Counted from the first letter of the stretch, positions 18,215-27,734 are shown. The stretch is 64,000 nt of DNA from an uncultured beta proteobacterium (GCA_903886275.1 CAISLN010000098.1:1-64000); one strand, 5' to 3'. Notes: generated from the letters alone by a model not told the origin. Numbers and translations are program-made.

Positions 18215-20019
18215 TGGCAACGATTGGACGCCGCGCCTATGCGGAAATTTTTGGCCCCACCACCGGTGACCGGGTGCGCCTGGCCGACACCGGCTTGCTC
18301 ATTGAGGTCGAGAAGGACTACACGCTGGCCGCCGGCGAGGGCCGGACAGATGCCGCCGGGAACCCTGTCGGCTATGGCGAAGAAGTGAAGTTCGGCGGCG
18401 GCAAGACGATTCGCGACGGCATGGCGCAAAGCCAGCGCACGCGTGACGGCACCGGCAGCGGCCCCGAGGCCGGTGGCGCGGTGGACTGCGTCATGACCAA
18501 TGCGCTGATCATCGACCACTGGGGCATCGTGAAGGCCGACATTGGATTGAAGGGCGGGCGCATTGTCGGCATCGGCAAGGCCGGCAATCCGGACACGCAA
18601 CCGGGCGTGGACATCATCATCGGGCCGGGCACCGAAATCATTTCATGCGAGGGCAATATCGTCACTGCCGGCGGCATCGACAGCCACATCCACTTTATCT
18701 GCCCGCAGCAAATTGAAGAGGCCCTGGCCAGTGGTGTGACCACCATGATGGGCGGCGGCACGGGACCGGCCACCGGCACCTTTGCCACCACCTGCACGCC
18801 CGGCGCCTGGAACATCGAGCGCATGCTGCAAGCGGCCGACGCCTTCCCCATGAACCTGGGCTTCCTGGGCAAGGGCAATGCCTCTCTGCCCGCCGCCCTG
18901 CACGAGCAAATTGATGCCGGCGTGATTGGTTTGAAGCTGCATGAAGACTGGGGCACCACGCCCGCGGCCATCAGCAACTGCCTGGACGTGGCGGATGAAA
19001 CCGATGTGCAGGTGGCCATCCACTCCGACACCTTGAACGAATCGGGCTTTGTCGAAAACACCATCGCGGCCACCAAGGGACGCGGCCTGTGCGCCTTCCA
19101 CACCGAAGGGGCCGGCGGTGGCCACGCGCCCGACATTTTGAAGGTGGTGGGCCAGGCCAACTTTTTGCCCAGTTCCACCAACCCGACCATGCCCTACACG
19201 GTCAACACGCTCGATGAGCATGTGGACATGCTGATGGTCTGCCACCACCTGGACGCAGGCATTGCCGAAGACCTGGCCTTTGCCGAGAGCCGCATCCGCA
19301 AGGAAACCATTGCCGCCGAAGACATACTGCACGACCTGGGCGCCATCAGCATGATGAGCAGCGACAGCCAGGCCATGGGGCGCGTGGGCGAGGTCATCAT
19401 CCGCACCTGGCAGACGGCGCACAAGATGAAGGCACAGCGTGGCTGGCTTCAGAATCCGCTGTCGGCCGCCAGCGGCGTGGCCGAGGACAGTTCCCGCAAC
19501 GACAACTTCCGCGTCAAACGCTACATCGCAAAGTACACCATCAACCCGGCGATTGCCCACGGCATCCGCCACGAGGTGGGCAGCGTGGAGGTGGGTAAAT
19601 TTGCCGACCTGGTGGTCTTCAAGCCGGCCTTCTTTGGTGTGAAACCTGCGCTGATTCTGAAGGGCGGCTTTATCGCCTATGCCGCCATGGGCGACCCCAA
19701 TGCCAGCATTCCCACGCCACAGCCGGTGCATTACCGCCCCATGTTTGGCGCCTATGGTGGCGCGCTGCACCGGGGTTCACTGACCTTTGTGTCGCAGGCG
19801 GGATTGAACGCCGGCATCAAGGAACGCTTTGGCCTGAACAAGAGCCTGAGTGCGGTGAAAAACATACGGGGAGTGCGCAAACAGCACATGATTCACAACA
19901 GCTACTTGCCCACCATGGAGATCGACGCGCAGACCTATTCGGTGCGGGCCGACGGCCTGTTGCTCACCTGCGAGCCGGCCACCGTGTTGCCGCTGGCGCA
20001 GCGCTACTTTTTGTTTTGA
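18214..20019 (+). CDS. ureC: Urease subunit alpha (catalytic)
   Basis: This 601-residue protein is the catalytic subunit and holds the complete bi-nickel site: H158 and H160 in DSHIHFICP, carbamylated lysine K241 with H243 in [10 protein letters not shown]270 in [12 protein letters not shown]296 in FHTEGAGGG, flap C343/H344 and D384 in SSDSQAMGR. Compared with the 567-residue Klebsiella enzyme, every active-site residue is shifted by 24, so extra residues lie before H158, mainly in the loop around residues 71-90. About ten more lie near residue 425. The C-terminus LAQRYFLF is typical. The extra loops are unlikely to touch the active site. The next gene on the plus strand is ureE, about 700 bp away, behind an antisense toxin-antitoxin pair. 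Confidence 0.97.
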   Translation: MATIGRRAYAEIFGPTTGDRVRLADTGLLIEVEKDYTLAAGEGRTDAAGNPVGYGEEVKFGGGKTIRDGMAQSQRTRDGTGSGPEAGGAVDCVMTNALIIDHWGIVKADIGLKGGRIVGIGKAGNPDTQPGVDIIIGPGTEIISCEGNIVTAGGIDSHIHFICPQQIEEALASGVTTMMGGGTGPATGTFATTCTPGAWNIERMLQAADAFPMNLGFLGKGNASLPAALHEQIDAGVIGLKLHEDWGTTPAAISNCLDVADETDVQVAIHSDTLNESGFVENTIAATKGRGLCAFHTEGAGGGHAPDILKVVGQANFLPSSTNPTMPYTVNTLDEHVDMLMVCHHLDAGIAEDLAFAESRIRKETIAAEDILHDLGAISMMSSDSQAMGRVGEVIIRTWQTAHKMKAQRGWLQNPLSAASGVAEDSSRNDNFRVKRYIAKYTINPAIAHGIRHEVGSVEVGKFADLVVFKPAFFGVKPALILKGGFIAYAAMGDPNASIPTPQPVHYRPMFGAYGGALHRGSLTFVSQAGLNAGIKERFGLNKSLSAVKNIRGVRKQHMIHNSYLPTMEIDAQTYSVRADGLLLTCEPATVLPLAQRYFLF

Positions 20020-20022
20020 ACC

Positions 20023-20427
20023 TCAGCTTGAATAGCGCTGAATGTTGCTGCGAATCCAGGTCGCGAACTCCGATTCAGGCAACTTGCCAGCGGCCAGTTC
20101 CAGCATGTTCACCACACAATCTGCGTCTGCGGCAATGAGCTCCTGTCCATTGAGCGCCAGAAACAACTCCACAGCAACAAAAGCGGTGCGCTTATTTCCA
20201 TCTACAAACGGGTGGTTGCGCGCCAATCCATAGCCGTATGCAGCAGCCAGATCGGCCAGGTCGGGATTTCCATAATGGGCTAGTTGCTGTGGGCGAGCCA
20301 GCGCGGATTCGAGCATGTTGGTGTCGCGAAGACCAGAACCGCCACCGTGCTCGGCAAGCTGTTCATCATGCACCGCATGGATTAACCGTGCGTCAATCCA
20401 GTTCCATGGATAGGCCTTCGCGCTCAT
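20023..20427 (-). CDS. doc: Doc-type (Fic-fold) death-on-curing toxin
   Basis: This 134-residue protein has the Fic/Doc catalytic motif HPFVDGNKRTA (about residues 72-82) after an LAAAYGYGLARN helix, and the Doc N-terminal pattern of a short WNWIDARLIHAVHDEQLAEHGG-like segment. Doc enzymes phosphorylate EF-Tu and stop translation. The usual DANK is DGNK here, a common variant. It overlaps its putative antitoxin by 4 bp. Both genes are antisense to the urease operon, and the toxin stop lies only 3 bp beyond the ureC stop. Confidence 0.9.
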   Translation of the reverse strand: MSAKAYPWNWIDARLIHAVHDEQLAEHGGGSGLRDTNMLESALARPQQLAHYGNPDLADLAAAYGYGLARNHPFVDGNKRTAFVAVELFLALNGQELIAADADCVVNMLELAAGKLPESEFATWIRSNIQRYSS

Positions 20428-20648
20428 TTGGCCAACTCCCGCAAAACCTCCTTGCGCTTCTTCATGATTTTTCGGGCCTCGGTCATTTGCGCGTCAAACT
20501 CAGGGTCGTAGCCGCTGAGGTTGACGCCATTGGCCGACTCGGTCCAAAAGAGCGAATCGCCCCTTTCCACTTTCAGAAGGGACAGCAACTCCTTGGGCAG
20601 GATCACCCCCACTGAATTGCCGATCTGGGTCAGTTTGAGTGCAGACAT
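20424..20648 (-). CDS. AbrB/MazE-like antitoxin partner of Doc
   Basis: This 74-residue protein starts MSALKLTQIGNSVGVILPKE, a SpoVT-AbrB/MazE swapped-hairpin DNA-binding domain. A charged C-terminal helix (AQMTEARKIMKKRKEVLREL) should bind and neutralise the toxin. The ATG at 20648 is chosen because GGAG lies 9 bases before it; an in-frame TTG further upstream lacks a site. The AT-rich stretch at 20650-20695 next to it likely holds its self-regulated promoter, which would fire away from ureE. Confidence 0.85.
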   Translation of the reverse strand: MSALKLTQIGNSVGVILPKELLSLLKVERGDSLFWTESANGVNLSGYDPEFDAQMTEARKIMKKRKEVLRELAK

Positions 20649-20716
20649 GGTGATGGACTCCAAGTTATAACATTTGTAATATTATCTGCGAACCAGCTCC
20701 CTTACAAGAGAACACC

Positions 20717-21331
20717 ATGATCCAAGCATCCAAACTCATTCCCCAGGGCAAGGGCCTCGCGCCGGCCATGCTCAAGCGCGCCAGCACCATCGAACTGGAC
20801 TGGGACCTGCGCCAGAAAAGCCGCTTAGAAGCGACCGACTCGGCCGGGCGCAGCATAGGCGTGTTCCTGCCGCGTGGCACGGTGCTGCGCGGTGGCGATG
20901 TGCTCGTTGCTGAAGACGGCTCGCTAGTCCAAGTATGGGCCGCGCCACAACAGGTACTGCGCATCACCCATTGCTCCAAGCATGGCACGCCGTTTGACCT
21001 GATACGCGCGGCCTACCACCTGGGCAACCGCCATGTACCCATAGAGCTCAAGCCCGACTTTTTGCAGATCGAGCCCGACCATGTGCTGGCCGACATGCTG
21101 CGCGCCATGCACCTGATCGTGAACGCAGTGGAGGCGCCGTTTGAGCCGGAGAACGGTGCCTATGCCACGGGTGGCCATGCACAACACCACGGCCACGAAC
21201 ACCACGCGCAGGAGGCCCATGGCCACGGCCACGGCCATACCCACGCGCCGGGGCATGATGAGCATGGGCACGACGACCATGGCGACGGCCACCAGCACGG
21301 CCCCGATTGCGACCACAGCCACAAGCACTGA
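20717..21331 (+). CDS. ureE: Urease accessory protein UreE (nickel metallochaperone)
   Basis: This 204-residue protein has the UreE N-terminal domain ([19 protein letters not shown], about 37-55) and the C-terminal metal-binding domain, with [13 protein letters not shown] at about 100-112. It ends in a long histidine-rich tail (about 153-204), which probably stores nickel. UreE delivers nickel to UreG for urease activation. It lies on the same strand as ureABC but behind the antisense toxin-antitoxin pair, so it may need its own promoter in the AT-rich 20650-20700 interval. Confidence 0.95.
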   Translation: MIQASKLIPQGKGLAPAMLKRASTIELDWDLRQKSRLEATDSAGRSIGVFLPRGTVLRGGDVLVAEDGSLVQVWAAPQQVLRITHCSKHGTPFDLIRAAYHLGNRHVPIELKPDFLQIEPDHVLADMLRAMHLIVNAVEAPFEPENGAYATGGHAQHHGHEHHAQEAHGHGHGHTHAPGHDEHGHDDHGDGHQHGPDCDHSHKH

Positions 21332-21345
21332 GACCTGTGAACGAC

Positions 21346-22014
21346 ATGTCCTTTATGCAGCTGATGTGGCTGGCCTCACCGGCCCTGCCGATTGGCGGCT
21401 TTGCCTATTCGGAGGTGCTGGAGGCGGCAGTGGATTCGGGCCGCGTCACGATCGAGACCGAGGCCTCAACCTGGCTGGTAGACCAGTTGCACCTGGGCCT
21501 GTCGCGCTCCGATTTGTCGGCCGTAGCCCAGGCCATTCCAGCCTGGCGCGCGCATGACCACGCACGCATCGCCGCACTCAACGCCTGGGTGCTGCAAACC
21601 CGCGAGAGCAGCGAACTGCGCGCACAGACCGAGCAAATGGGGCGCAGCCTGCTGGAATGGCTGCGCAACCACAACACCGCCACGCCCGCGCAAATAGCCA
21701 CGCTGGCCGCCATGGATGCGAGCTACCCGCTGGCCTTCGCACTGGCCGCCTCTGCCACCCAGGCCCCTGTGCGCGACTGCCTCTTGGCCTATGCCTTTGG
21801 CTGGGCCGAAAACATGGTGCAAGCGGCCATCAAATCGGTGCCCCTGGGCCAGAGCAGTGGTCAGCGCATTCTGTCCGCCCTCACGGCCGAAATCCCCTCT
21901 GCCGTGGACCATGCGCTGACCTTGGATGACGATGCGCGCCAAGCCTTTTCTCCCCTGCTGGCGATTCTGAGCTGCCAGCACGAAGTGCAATATTCACGCC
22001 TCTTTCGATCCTAG
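21346..22014 (+). CDS. ureF: Urease accessory protein UreF
   Basis: This 222-residue protein begins [20 protein letters not shown] and continues with [12 protein letters not shown], the UreF signature. It ends YSRLFRS, like other UreF proteins. UreF acts with UreD and UreG as the GTPase-gated activation complex. A GTG three codons upstream (21337) is a possible alternative start. It begins 14 bp after ureE. Confidence 0.94.
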   Translation: MSFMQLMWLASPALPIGGFAYSEVLEAAVDSGRVTIETEASTWLVDQLHLGLSRSDLSAVAQAIPAWRAHDHARIAALNAWVLQTRESSELRAQTEQMGRSLLEWLRNHNTATPAQIATLAAMDASYPLAFALAASATQAPVRDCLLAYAFGWAENMVQAAIKSVPLGQSSGQRILSALTAEIPSAVDHALTLDDDARQAFSPLLAILSCQHEVQYSRLFRS

Positions 22015-22027
22015 GAAACCATTCGCC

Positions 22028-22702
22028 ATGTCCCAACCCCTGTCCTCTGCCCTGCACCATATCGCCAAGCGCACCAAGAAGCTGCCCCCTCTGCGCGTGG
22101 GCATAGGCGGCCCCGTGGGTTCGGGCAAGACCACGCTCTTGGAAATGCTGTGCAAGGCCATGCGCGAGCAATACGACCTGGTGGCCATCACCAACGACAT
22201 CTACACCAAGGAAGACCAGCGCCTGTTGACCGTGAGCGGCGCCCTGCCCGCCGAGCGCATCATGGGTGTGGAAACCGGCGGCTGCCCGCACACCGCCATC
22301 CGCGAAGACTGCTCCATCAATCTGGAGGCGATTGACCGCATGCTGGTGGAGTTCCCCGACGCCGACGTCGTGTTTGTGGAAAGCGGTGGCGACAACCTGG
22401 CCGCCACCTTCAGCCCCGAACTCTCCGACCTGACCATCTACGTGATCGACGTGGCCGCCGGCGAGAAGATCCCGCGCAAGGGTGGCCCCGGCATCACCAA
22501 GAGCGATTTGTTTGTCATCAACAAGATCGACCTGGCCCCCTATGTGGGCGCCGATCTGGCGGTGATGGAGGCCGACACCATCCGCATGCGCACCACGCCC
22601 AAAGGCCTCAAGCCCTTTGTCATGAGCAACCTGAAGACACAGAGTGGTGTGGCCGACATCGTGCGTTTTATCGAAAGCAAAGGCATGCTGCAGGCCGCCT
22701 GA
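22028..22702 (+). CDS. ureG: Urease accessory GTPase UreG
   Basis: This 224-residue SIMIBI-class GTPase has the P-loop [13 protein letters not shown] (about 28-40), the metal-binding CPH in [13 protein letters not shown], a Walker-B-like VESGGDNL and the base-specificity motif NKIDLA. It drives nickel insertion into urease with GTP hydrolysis. A terminator follows directly, so it is the last gene of the operon. Confidence 0.97.
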   Translation: MSQPLSSALHHIAKRTKKLPPLRVGIGGPVGSGKTTLLEMLCKAMREQYDLVAITNDIYTKEDQRLLTVSGALPAERIMGVETGGCPHTAIREDCSINLEAIDRMLVEFPDADVVFVESGGDNLAATFSPELSDLTIYVIDVAAGEKIPRKGGPGITKSDLFVINKIDLAPYVGADLAVMEADTIRMRTTPKGLKPFVMSNLKTQSGVADIVRFIESKGMLQAA

Positions 22703-22710
22703 CCGCACGT

Positions 22711-22741
22711 AAAAAGGGCCTGCAATGCAGACCCTTTTTTT
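22711..22741. terminator. Bidirectional Rho-independent terminator after ureG
   Basis: AAAAAGGG and CCCTTTTTT flank a GC-rich centre with TGCA/TGCA pairing, followed by a T run on the plus strand and, read backwards, by A-rich sequence giving a T run on the minus strand. It sits between the convergent ureG and S53 peptidase genes and can end both transcripts. Confidence 0.85.
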
Positions 22742-22759
22742 GGCTTGTGAGGCTGCTTT

Positions 22760-23790
22760 TTATTTGGCCGTAATGGTCACCGGCACCACCAGCGTGGCGC
22801 TCAGACCCAGGTTATCCACCACCGTCACTTTCAGGCTGTAGCTGCCCAACACCGGCTTGGGCCAGCTGGCAGTCAGCCTTGTGCCGCTCATGGAGAAGCC
22901 CATGCCCAGTGGCACACCGGATATCGAAATCGACAGGGAAGTGGCCGTCGCATCGGTGATGGAAATACTGCCGCTCAGGGGCTTGCCCACCACACCCTTC
23001 ATGGCAGCGGCCGTGATCACCGGGCCTGCGGTCGCAATCTTGACGCTGATGACGCCCTTCCCGCTCAAGCCCGTCTTGGTGTCTTTTGCGGTCACGGTCA
23101 CATTGAAACTGCCCAGCACCGGGCTGGCCCAGCTCACCACACCGGTGGTGCTAATGGCCATGCCCGTCGGTGCGCCGGTCAGCGTGTAGGTGACCGGGTT
23201 GGGTGCGGTCACAGCAACCGTAAAGGACAGTGCCACACCGGGCTTGCCCACAATGCTTGCAGCGACCACAGAGGGTGGCAGCGGTGCCGAGACGGCCAGC
23301 GTGATCAGCCCCTGTCCGCTCAAGCCCGTCTTCGCATCCTTGGCCACCACGGTGACGCTGTAGTTGCCGGCAAGCGGTGTGGCCCAAGCGATCACGCCCG
23401 TGCTGCTGATGGCCATGCCCGCCGGTGCGCCGGTGAGGCTATAGGTCACCGGGTTGGCGGCAATCACCGAAGTGGCGAAGGACAGGGCCTTACCCACCGT
23501 TGCCTTGACCGCCGCTGCAGCCACCACCGGTGCGGGCTGCTGTGCAATGGTGACGGTGTAGAGGCCCTGGCCGCTGAGCGCAGTCTTGCTGTCCTTGGCG
23601 ACCACGGTCACCGCATACACGCCGATCACCGGAGTGGCCCAGCTCACCACGCCGGTACTGGCAATCGCCATGCCCGCGGGTGCGCCGCTCAGGCTGTAGC
23701 TAACCGGGTTGGGCGCCGTGGCCGATGCGGTAAACGTGAGCGCTGTGCCCACCACGCCGCTGATGGCTGCCGGTGTCACCACCGGAGCGG
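22760..23790 (-). repeat. Four tandem He_PIG-like Ig repeats in the S53 peptidase gene
   Basis: Four units of about 84 codons share SLSGAPAGMAI, VVSWATP and TVVAKD-KT-LSG blocks; units 1-3 are very alike and unit 4, at the C-terminus, is degenerate. Similar DNA in units 1-3 suggests duplication within the gene. Such domains usually act as surface spacers or substrate-binding parts. Confidence 0.75.
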
Positions 23791-25411
23791 CCACATTGCC
23801 GGATGCGGTGAGCGCGCTCAGCAGGCCTGTGACATGGGGTGTACCCAGGCCGGTCAGCGGGTCGTAACCCAGCTTGGCGGTGCACAGTGCGCAGGTGCCG
23901 TCGGTGCCCTGGGTGATGTCAGCAAACACGCTGGCGTAACTTCCTGGAGCCGTGGCAATCTGGCCGTACAAAACCGCGTGCGGCGCGCCCAGCACCGGTT
24001 TGCCGGTTTGTGCTCTCACGGCATTGGCGATGGCTATCAAACCTGCCCACTGCGGCGTGGACAGACTGGTGCCGCCCACGCTGAGCCAGCTCACCGTGGC
24101 AGCACCCGGAGTTTGCACCGCCACATATTGGCCAGAAGCCGGATCGGCGTTGAACGCCACGTCGGCCACCGAACGGCGCGGCAGCGAACCCATGCCGGGC
24201 ACCGCATTGGTCTGGTAGCTCGGTGTTGCCGTATAGGCGCTGATACCGCCACCCGTGCCCGACCAGCCCACTTCGCTGCGTGCGCCGGATCCGCTGTAGG
24301 TCAGCGTGGTGCCGCCCACGGCCAGCACATTGGAGGACACAGAGGGCCAGGCCACCGCAGCGCCCGAGTCGCCGGTGGCGGCCAAATAGGTCATGCCAGT
24401 GCCCGTGAAGGCCGAGTCCACCGAAGCGGTCCAGTTGCCTTCCGTTGCACCAAAGCTCATGGACACCATGCCGGGCCCCATGGCATTGGCCAGCTTGACG
24501 CCGCCCAACAGGTTGTTGATTGATGCGTCGGCCGCCTCAATCAACACAATGCGGGCCAGCGGCGCGGTGGCGTGCGCCCACTGCACATCCAGTGAGATCT
24601 CGGTCGCCCAGCCGGCGTTGTAGGCAGGGGCCGTGCCGGTCATGCCGCCGGTGGCGGTGTTGAACACCACCGAAAACTCGCAAGCCGTGCTTGAAGGCGC
24701 AGCCAGCGGCAGCGCGGCCGTCACAGCAATCGCCTTGGTGGTGCAGGCGGGCAAGCCAAACTTGGTATTGAAGGCCGCCAGCTCTGCCGCTGCATTGGGG
24801 TTGTGCTGCGCGTCCACGATGTAAATCGTCTGGCCAGCACCCATCTGCGCGGCCTGTGCAGCTGTCACGCTGGCACCAAGAACCGGCAATGCGGGCAGGC
24901 CGTAAGCGGCGCGAATCTGGGCGGGCGTGTAGGTTGCAATCAGACTGGCAGTGGCCATGGGTGCGACGGCGGCTCCGTCGGGAACCACTTGCGCTTGGCG
25001 CCGGGCGCGCGCACTGCGCGGCTCACGCATGTCCTGCGCGGTCAGGCGCTGCGAAGAAAGGCCGGCCATGTCCGCCGACATTGCGTGCCGATGCGGCGCG
25101 CGGCGGGACGAAGCATCCGGGTTGAGGGCGTCCCTGTCGTCGGGCGCGTTGAGCAGGCCGGGTGCCGCGTGGAAGAAGGGCTGTGCCATTTGCATGGCGG
25201 CAGCTTCCGGCAGCGTGGCCATGTCCACCACGAGGGTGGTGGAGCCGGTAGCAAGCTGCGCCATCTGCGCCATCTGCGGATTGGCTGGTGCCTCGCTTGC
25301 CGTGCTGACCTCGCTGCCTCCACCACAAGCGCTCAAGGCCAAGGCCGCAGCCAGGGCAGGCAAGGCTGCACGGGAAACCGCAGCGCGAATCAGAACCGGT
25401 ATGTTTTTCAT
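22760..25411 (-). CDS. S53 family (sedolisin) peptidase lipoprotein with Ig-like repeats
   Basis: This 883-residue protein starts at ATG 25411; residues 1-29 form a signal peptide with lipobox LSAC (C29). The catalytic module (about 180-540) has E and D spaced E-x3-D in ATEISLDVQWAHA, the oxyanion aspartate in AATGDSGA, the nucleophile serine in GGTSLSTPQWAG and a C-terminal calcium-site-like DPLTGLGTPH. The classical large pro-domain of sedolisins is not recognisable between 30 and 170. Four Ig-like repeats of about 84 residues follow (He_PIG type: GAPAGMAI, then VSWATP). It is probably an exported, membrane-anchored or surface acid-type peptidase. It stands alone between the urease operon and tRNA-Ser. 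Confidence 0.88.
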   Translation of the reverse strand: MKNIPVLIRAAVSRAALPALAAALALSACGGGSEVSTASEAPANPQMAQMAQLATGSTTLVVDMATLPEAAAMQMAQPFFHAAPGLLNAPDDRDALNPDASSRRAPHRHAMSADMAGLSSQRLTAQDMREPRSARARRQAQVVPDGAAVAPMATASLIATYTPAQIRAAYGLPALPVLGASVTAAQAAQMGAGQTIYIVDAQHNPNAAAELAAFNTKFGLPACTTKAIAVTAALPLAAPSSTACEFSVVFNTATGGMTGTAPAYNAGWATEISLDVQWAHATAPLARIVLIEAADASINNLLGGVKLANAMGPGMVSMSFGATEGNWTASVDSAFTGTGMTYLAATGDSGAAVAWPSVSSNVLAVGGTTLTYSGSGARSEVGWSGTGGGISAYTATPSYQTNAVPGMGSLPRRSVADVAFNADPASGQYVAVQTPGAATVSWLSVGGTSLSTPQWAGLIAIANAVRAQTGKPVLGAPHAVLYGQIATAPGSYASVFADITQGTDGTCALCTAKLGYDPLTGLGTPHVTGLLSALTASGNVAAPVVTPAAISGVVGTALTFTASATAPNPVSYSLSGAPAGMAIASTGVVSWATPVIGVYAVTVVAKDSKTALSGQGLYTVTIAQQPAPVVAAAAVKATVGKALSFATSVIAANPVTYSLTGAPAGMAISSTGVIAWATPLAGNYSVTVVAKDAKTGLSGQGLITLAVSAPLPPSVVAASIVGKPGVALSFTVAVTAPNPVTYTLTGAPTGMAISTTGVVSWASPVLGSFNVTVTAKDTKTGLSGKGVISVKIATAGPVITAAAMKGVVGKPLSGSISITDATATSLSISISGVPLGMGFSMSGTRLTASWPKPVLGSYSLKVTVVDNLGLSATLVVPVTITAK

Positions 25412-25681
25412 GGCAACGACGCTCCAAAAAGGGCGAGGGCCACGCCTGTCAATGCGGTGCGGCAAGCGCAATCCAACCCAAAGGTCTGAACCCACATTGG
25501 CGACCCCGCTACCATGGCGCTTGCGCGCTTTAGGCCGGTGGCTTTGCGTCCCTGGCTTTCGACAGGTTTGCCCTCAAAACCCTGCGAGATGCAGAATTTT
25601 CCTACATTGTATGGGGGAAATCTGTGCTGAAAAGTAAGCGGCTAAAGCCGCAAACCTCTGCGGGTTAGAATACGCGCCACA
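25412..25681. other. Intergenic region between the S53 peptidase gene and tRNA-Ser
   Basis: No gene is seen in this 270 bp. It should hold the promoters of both neighbours. A perfect 5-bp hairpin, GCGGC-TAAA-GCCGC (25638-25651), lies 30 bp before the tRNA without a T run, and a TAGAAT box (25666-25671) may be the tRNA -10 element, although no clear -35 was found. Confidence 0.35.
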
Positions 25682-25771
25682 GGAAGCTTGGCCGAGCGGT
25701 TTAAGGCACCGGTCTTGAAAACCGGCGAGGATGTGAGTCCTCCGTGAGTTCGAATCTCACAGCTTCCGCCA
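25682..25771 (+). tRNA. tRNA-Ser (anticodon UGA)
   Basis: The 90-base gene folds with acceptor stem GGAAGCT/AGCTTCC, discriminator G and an encoded CCA end. The anticodon stem is CCGGT/ACCGG around the loop CTTGAAA with anticodon TGA. A long class II variable arm and a GTTCGAATC T-loop are present. It reads UCA and related serine codons. The defence island starts directly after it, in keeping with tRNA genes as integration sites, but no second copy of the tRNA 3' end was found in the window. Confidence 0.97.
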
Positions 25772-25775
25772 GACC

Positions 25776-25797
25776 GCCCCGCTCCAGGGGCTTTTTT
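25776..25797 (+). terminator. Rho-independent terminator of tRNA-Ser
   Basis: GCCCC and GGGGC pair around a 6-base loop and are followed by six Ts, five bases after the tRNA CCA end. Confidence 0.85.
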
Positions 25798-25930
25798 ATG
25801 TGCCTCGAACATCCTCAGGCTGCAAATCCTCCGCAACCCACCTGAACTGCGCCAGCGCAGCTTCGAGGTCATCCACAATTTCCTGCGCAATCACTTTTGG
25901 CGGCGGCAAGTACCCACAGCGACATCCACC
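25796..25930 (-). pseudogene. Remnant of a type I methylase (HsdM-like) C-terminus
   Basis: On the minus strand about 38 codons end at TAA 25796-25798 and read YLPPPKVIAQEIVDDLEAAL then AQFRWVAEDL, which resembles the C-terminal helix of N-6 adenine DNA methylases of type I systems. Upstream, an in-frame stop lies near 25931, and a plausible continuation (VDVAVG) sits in another frame, so the gene is broken. Position beside the tRNA suggests it is left over from an earlier island. The family call rests on a short segment. Confidence 0.45.
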
Positions 25931-26066
25931 TCAGTGCGGGTCTTGAGCAGCAGTCCGCACCGAATACGGATGTCAGTCTGTTCGTGCCACTGCGAAATTG
26001 ACCCAAGTTACCGACACCGGATTCAAACGGAAACTGAAAGCCGTGCACAAACCGCCGCCAACAGGC

Positions 26067-27374
26067 CTAGAGGCCCGCCAATTTCTTGGCATCTACCAAG
26101 CTTGAATGCTCGAACGCCTGCGCAAACTCGTTGAGCTCTTGCGTCGTCATGCCAACGTCCGCAGACTGACCTACCGCGCGCCACTGCAAAACTGCCACCA
26201 CCAGTTCGCGCACGATTGCCAACGCTTGCTCACTGGTCAACGCGAACTGGGAGGCTTGCCCCAGCAATTGATGCATGCTTGTGATGGGGCCTGTATCTTC
26301 ACTCAGCCACGTTTTGGATTCGCGGTCCTTGTCTGGCATCGGGTTGATGTCGAACGCAGGCGAGAGCTGCCATTGCTTGCTGCCCATATAAAGGAAGCCC
26401 ATGTTTTGGAGGTGGTCATCGACGTTGGTGATGAGGTGGTTGAAGACCTGACGTCGCCACAATTCTTGGGCATCGTCTACGTAGTTGGCACAGACCCCTT
26501 TCATCACCGCGAGTAGCTCGGTGTAGGCGCGGTCCTCCTGTCGATTCGCCTGAAGCAACGTGGCGCCTGACAGGTACGGAATCCGTGCGTCGTCGGGGGT
26601 GCGGTCAAATCGCCGGATGACCGCCACGGGAGTGCCTTGAACCACCGACACATGGGCTTTCGCGCAGTGGATACCCGCCAACTCTGCCAACTTGAGCGCC
26701 AGCACCTCCGCACGCGTCACATTGCGTTCGTCCTTGATGCTCGGGAACTTTCCCAATGCCAGGTAGCCCTCTTCGTCCAGGATGCTGCATTTCGGGCGCA
26801 TGCCCCCAAGAGAGGTACCTTTGCCTCGCAGATAGGCCAAATCCTGGGCGGTTTCCTTGCCCCGTTCGACGGCTCGAGAAGATGAGAGCATTTTCTCGAG
26901 CTCGAGCATTGGCGGCGTGGCTCGCCTGCCAGCAGGTACGGACTCTAGGTACGCACCATGAGAATTACGCAAGCGCAACGCGCCCATACGGCTGAAATCA
27001 TCGACTGCGCAAAGATAGTCGAGCTCGGTCAATGCACCCAGCGTCGGGTCGTCCTCGCGGCGTTTGGCATGCGCGCGCGCGATGACACGACGACCCCACG
27101 CATCTGGCTCGGTGTCTCCGAGTGCAAGAAAGAAAACCGAGTCTTCCTTCGTCGCAGGCTTGCGGGTTTGGTAGCCCGGCGTAGCCGAGAGGTCCGGAGA
27201 TACGTTGAACCGGTCTGCGTGGTCGAGCCAATCCTGGAAGTAGGCGAACTGCGTGAATACCCGAGCTCCGTTGCGCACAAAAACAAGTCTACCCACGGGT
27301 GCGCCGGCCTTTCCCAGACACACATCCAATTGCGTTTTCATGTTTTGTGCCGAGGCACTTGCTTTAGTCGCCAT
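26067..27374 (-). CDS. hipA: HipA-type serine/threonine kinase toxin
   Basis: This 435-residue protein has the HipA N-terminal couple domain, a P-loop-like RGKGTSLGGMRPK segment (about 183-195), the catalytic NHLITNVDDHLQNMGF motif (about 300-315) and the metal-binding AFDINP. HipA kinases phosphorylate glutamyl-tRNA synthetase or related targets and cause dormancy. It starts 15 bp downstream of hipB on the same strand. The length matches the family (about 440). It lies just inside the island edge next to tRNA-Ser. Confidence 0.93.
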   Translation of the reverse strand: MATKASASAQNMKTQLDVCLGKAGAPVGRLVFVRNGARVFTQFAYFQDWLDHADRFNVSPDLSATPGYQTRKPATKEDSVFFLALGDTEPDAWGRRVIARAHAKRREDDPTLGALTELDYLCAVDDFSRMGALRLRNSHGAYLESVPAGRRATPPMLELEKMLSSSRAVERGKETAQDLAYLRGKGTSLGGMRPKCSILDEEGYLALGKFPSIKDERNVTRAEVLALKLAELAGIHCAKAHVSVVQGTPVAVIRRFDRTPDDARIPYLSGATLLQANRQEDRAYTELLAVMKGVCANYVDDAQELWRRQVFNHLITNVDDHLQNMGFLYMGSKQWQLSPAFDINPMPDKDRESKTWLSEDTGPITSMHQLLGQASQFALTSEQALAIVRELVVAVLQWRAVGQSADVGMTTQELNEFAQAFEHSSLVDAKKLAGL

Positions 27375-27389
27375 ATTGCGAATAGGCCT

Positions 27390-27716
27390 TCAAAAGGCTT
27401 TGGGCGTATTAAGACGCTTGCTGTAAACGCGAGTAGGAAGTTCTGCGTCCATCAGCGCAAGCCCGACGAAGTCGGTCGGTGTGTCCAAAAGGAGGTTCAA
27501 CTTTTCCAAATCACCAAAAACCTGCAGCGCGCTGGCCAAGTATGTGAGTGCCGTTCCAGGATGACCGCCCTCCATTCGACGCACCGTGCTAACCGAGACG
27601 CTCATGCGAGACGCCAAATCGGCTTGGGAAAGACCGCGTCGCCGTCGCGCGAGCTCGATGTTCCGGCCCAACGTCTTGAGAGCTCGGTCTACAGCTAAAT
27701 TTGTGGCGACGACCAT
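27390..27716 (-). CDS. hipB: HipB-type antitoxin and repressor
   Basis: This 108-residue protein has a Cro/C1-type helix-turn-helix (about 15-70: LARRRRGLSQADLASRMSVS and TVRRMEGG). It should bind HipA and repress the operon. The ATG at 27716 is chosen because GAGGA lies 8 bases before it. An inverted repeat just upstream, and a second copy near the hsdM side, are likely operators. Confidence 0.9.
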   Translation of the reverse strand: MVVATNLAVDRALKTLGRNIELARRRRGLSQADLASRMSVSVSTVRRMEGGHPGTALTYLASALQVFGDLEKLNLLLDTPTDFVGLALMDAELPTRVYSKRLNTPKAF

Positions 27717-27734
27717 AAAAGAGTCCTCATAAGA

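Noticed and set aside
25745-25771. tRNA-Ser 3' end as an attachment site with a matching second copy
   Set aside because: I looked for a second copy of the T-arm and acceptor sequence near 46-47 kb and elsewhere and found none, and no integrase gene is present.
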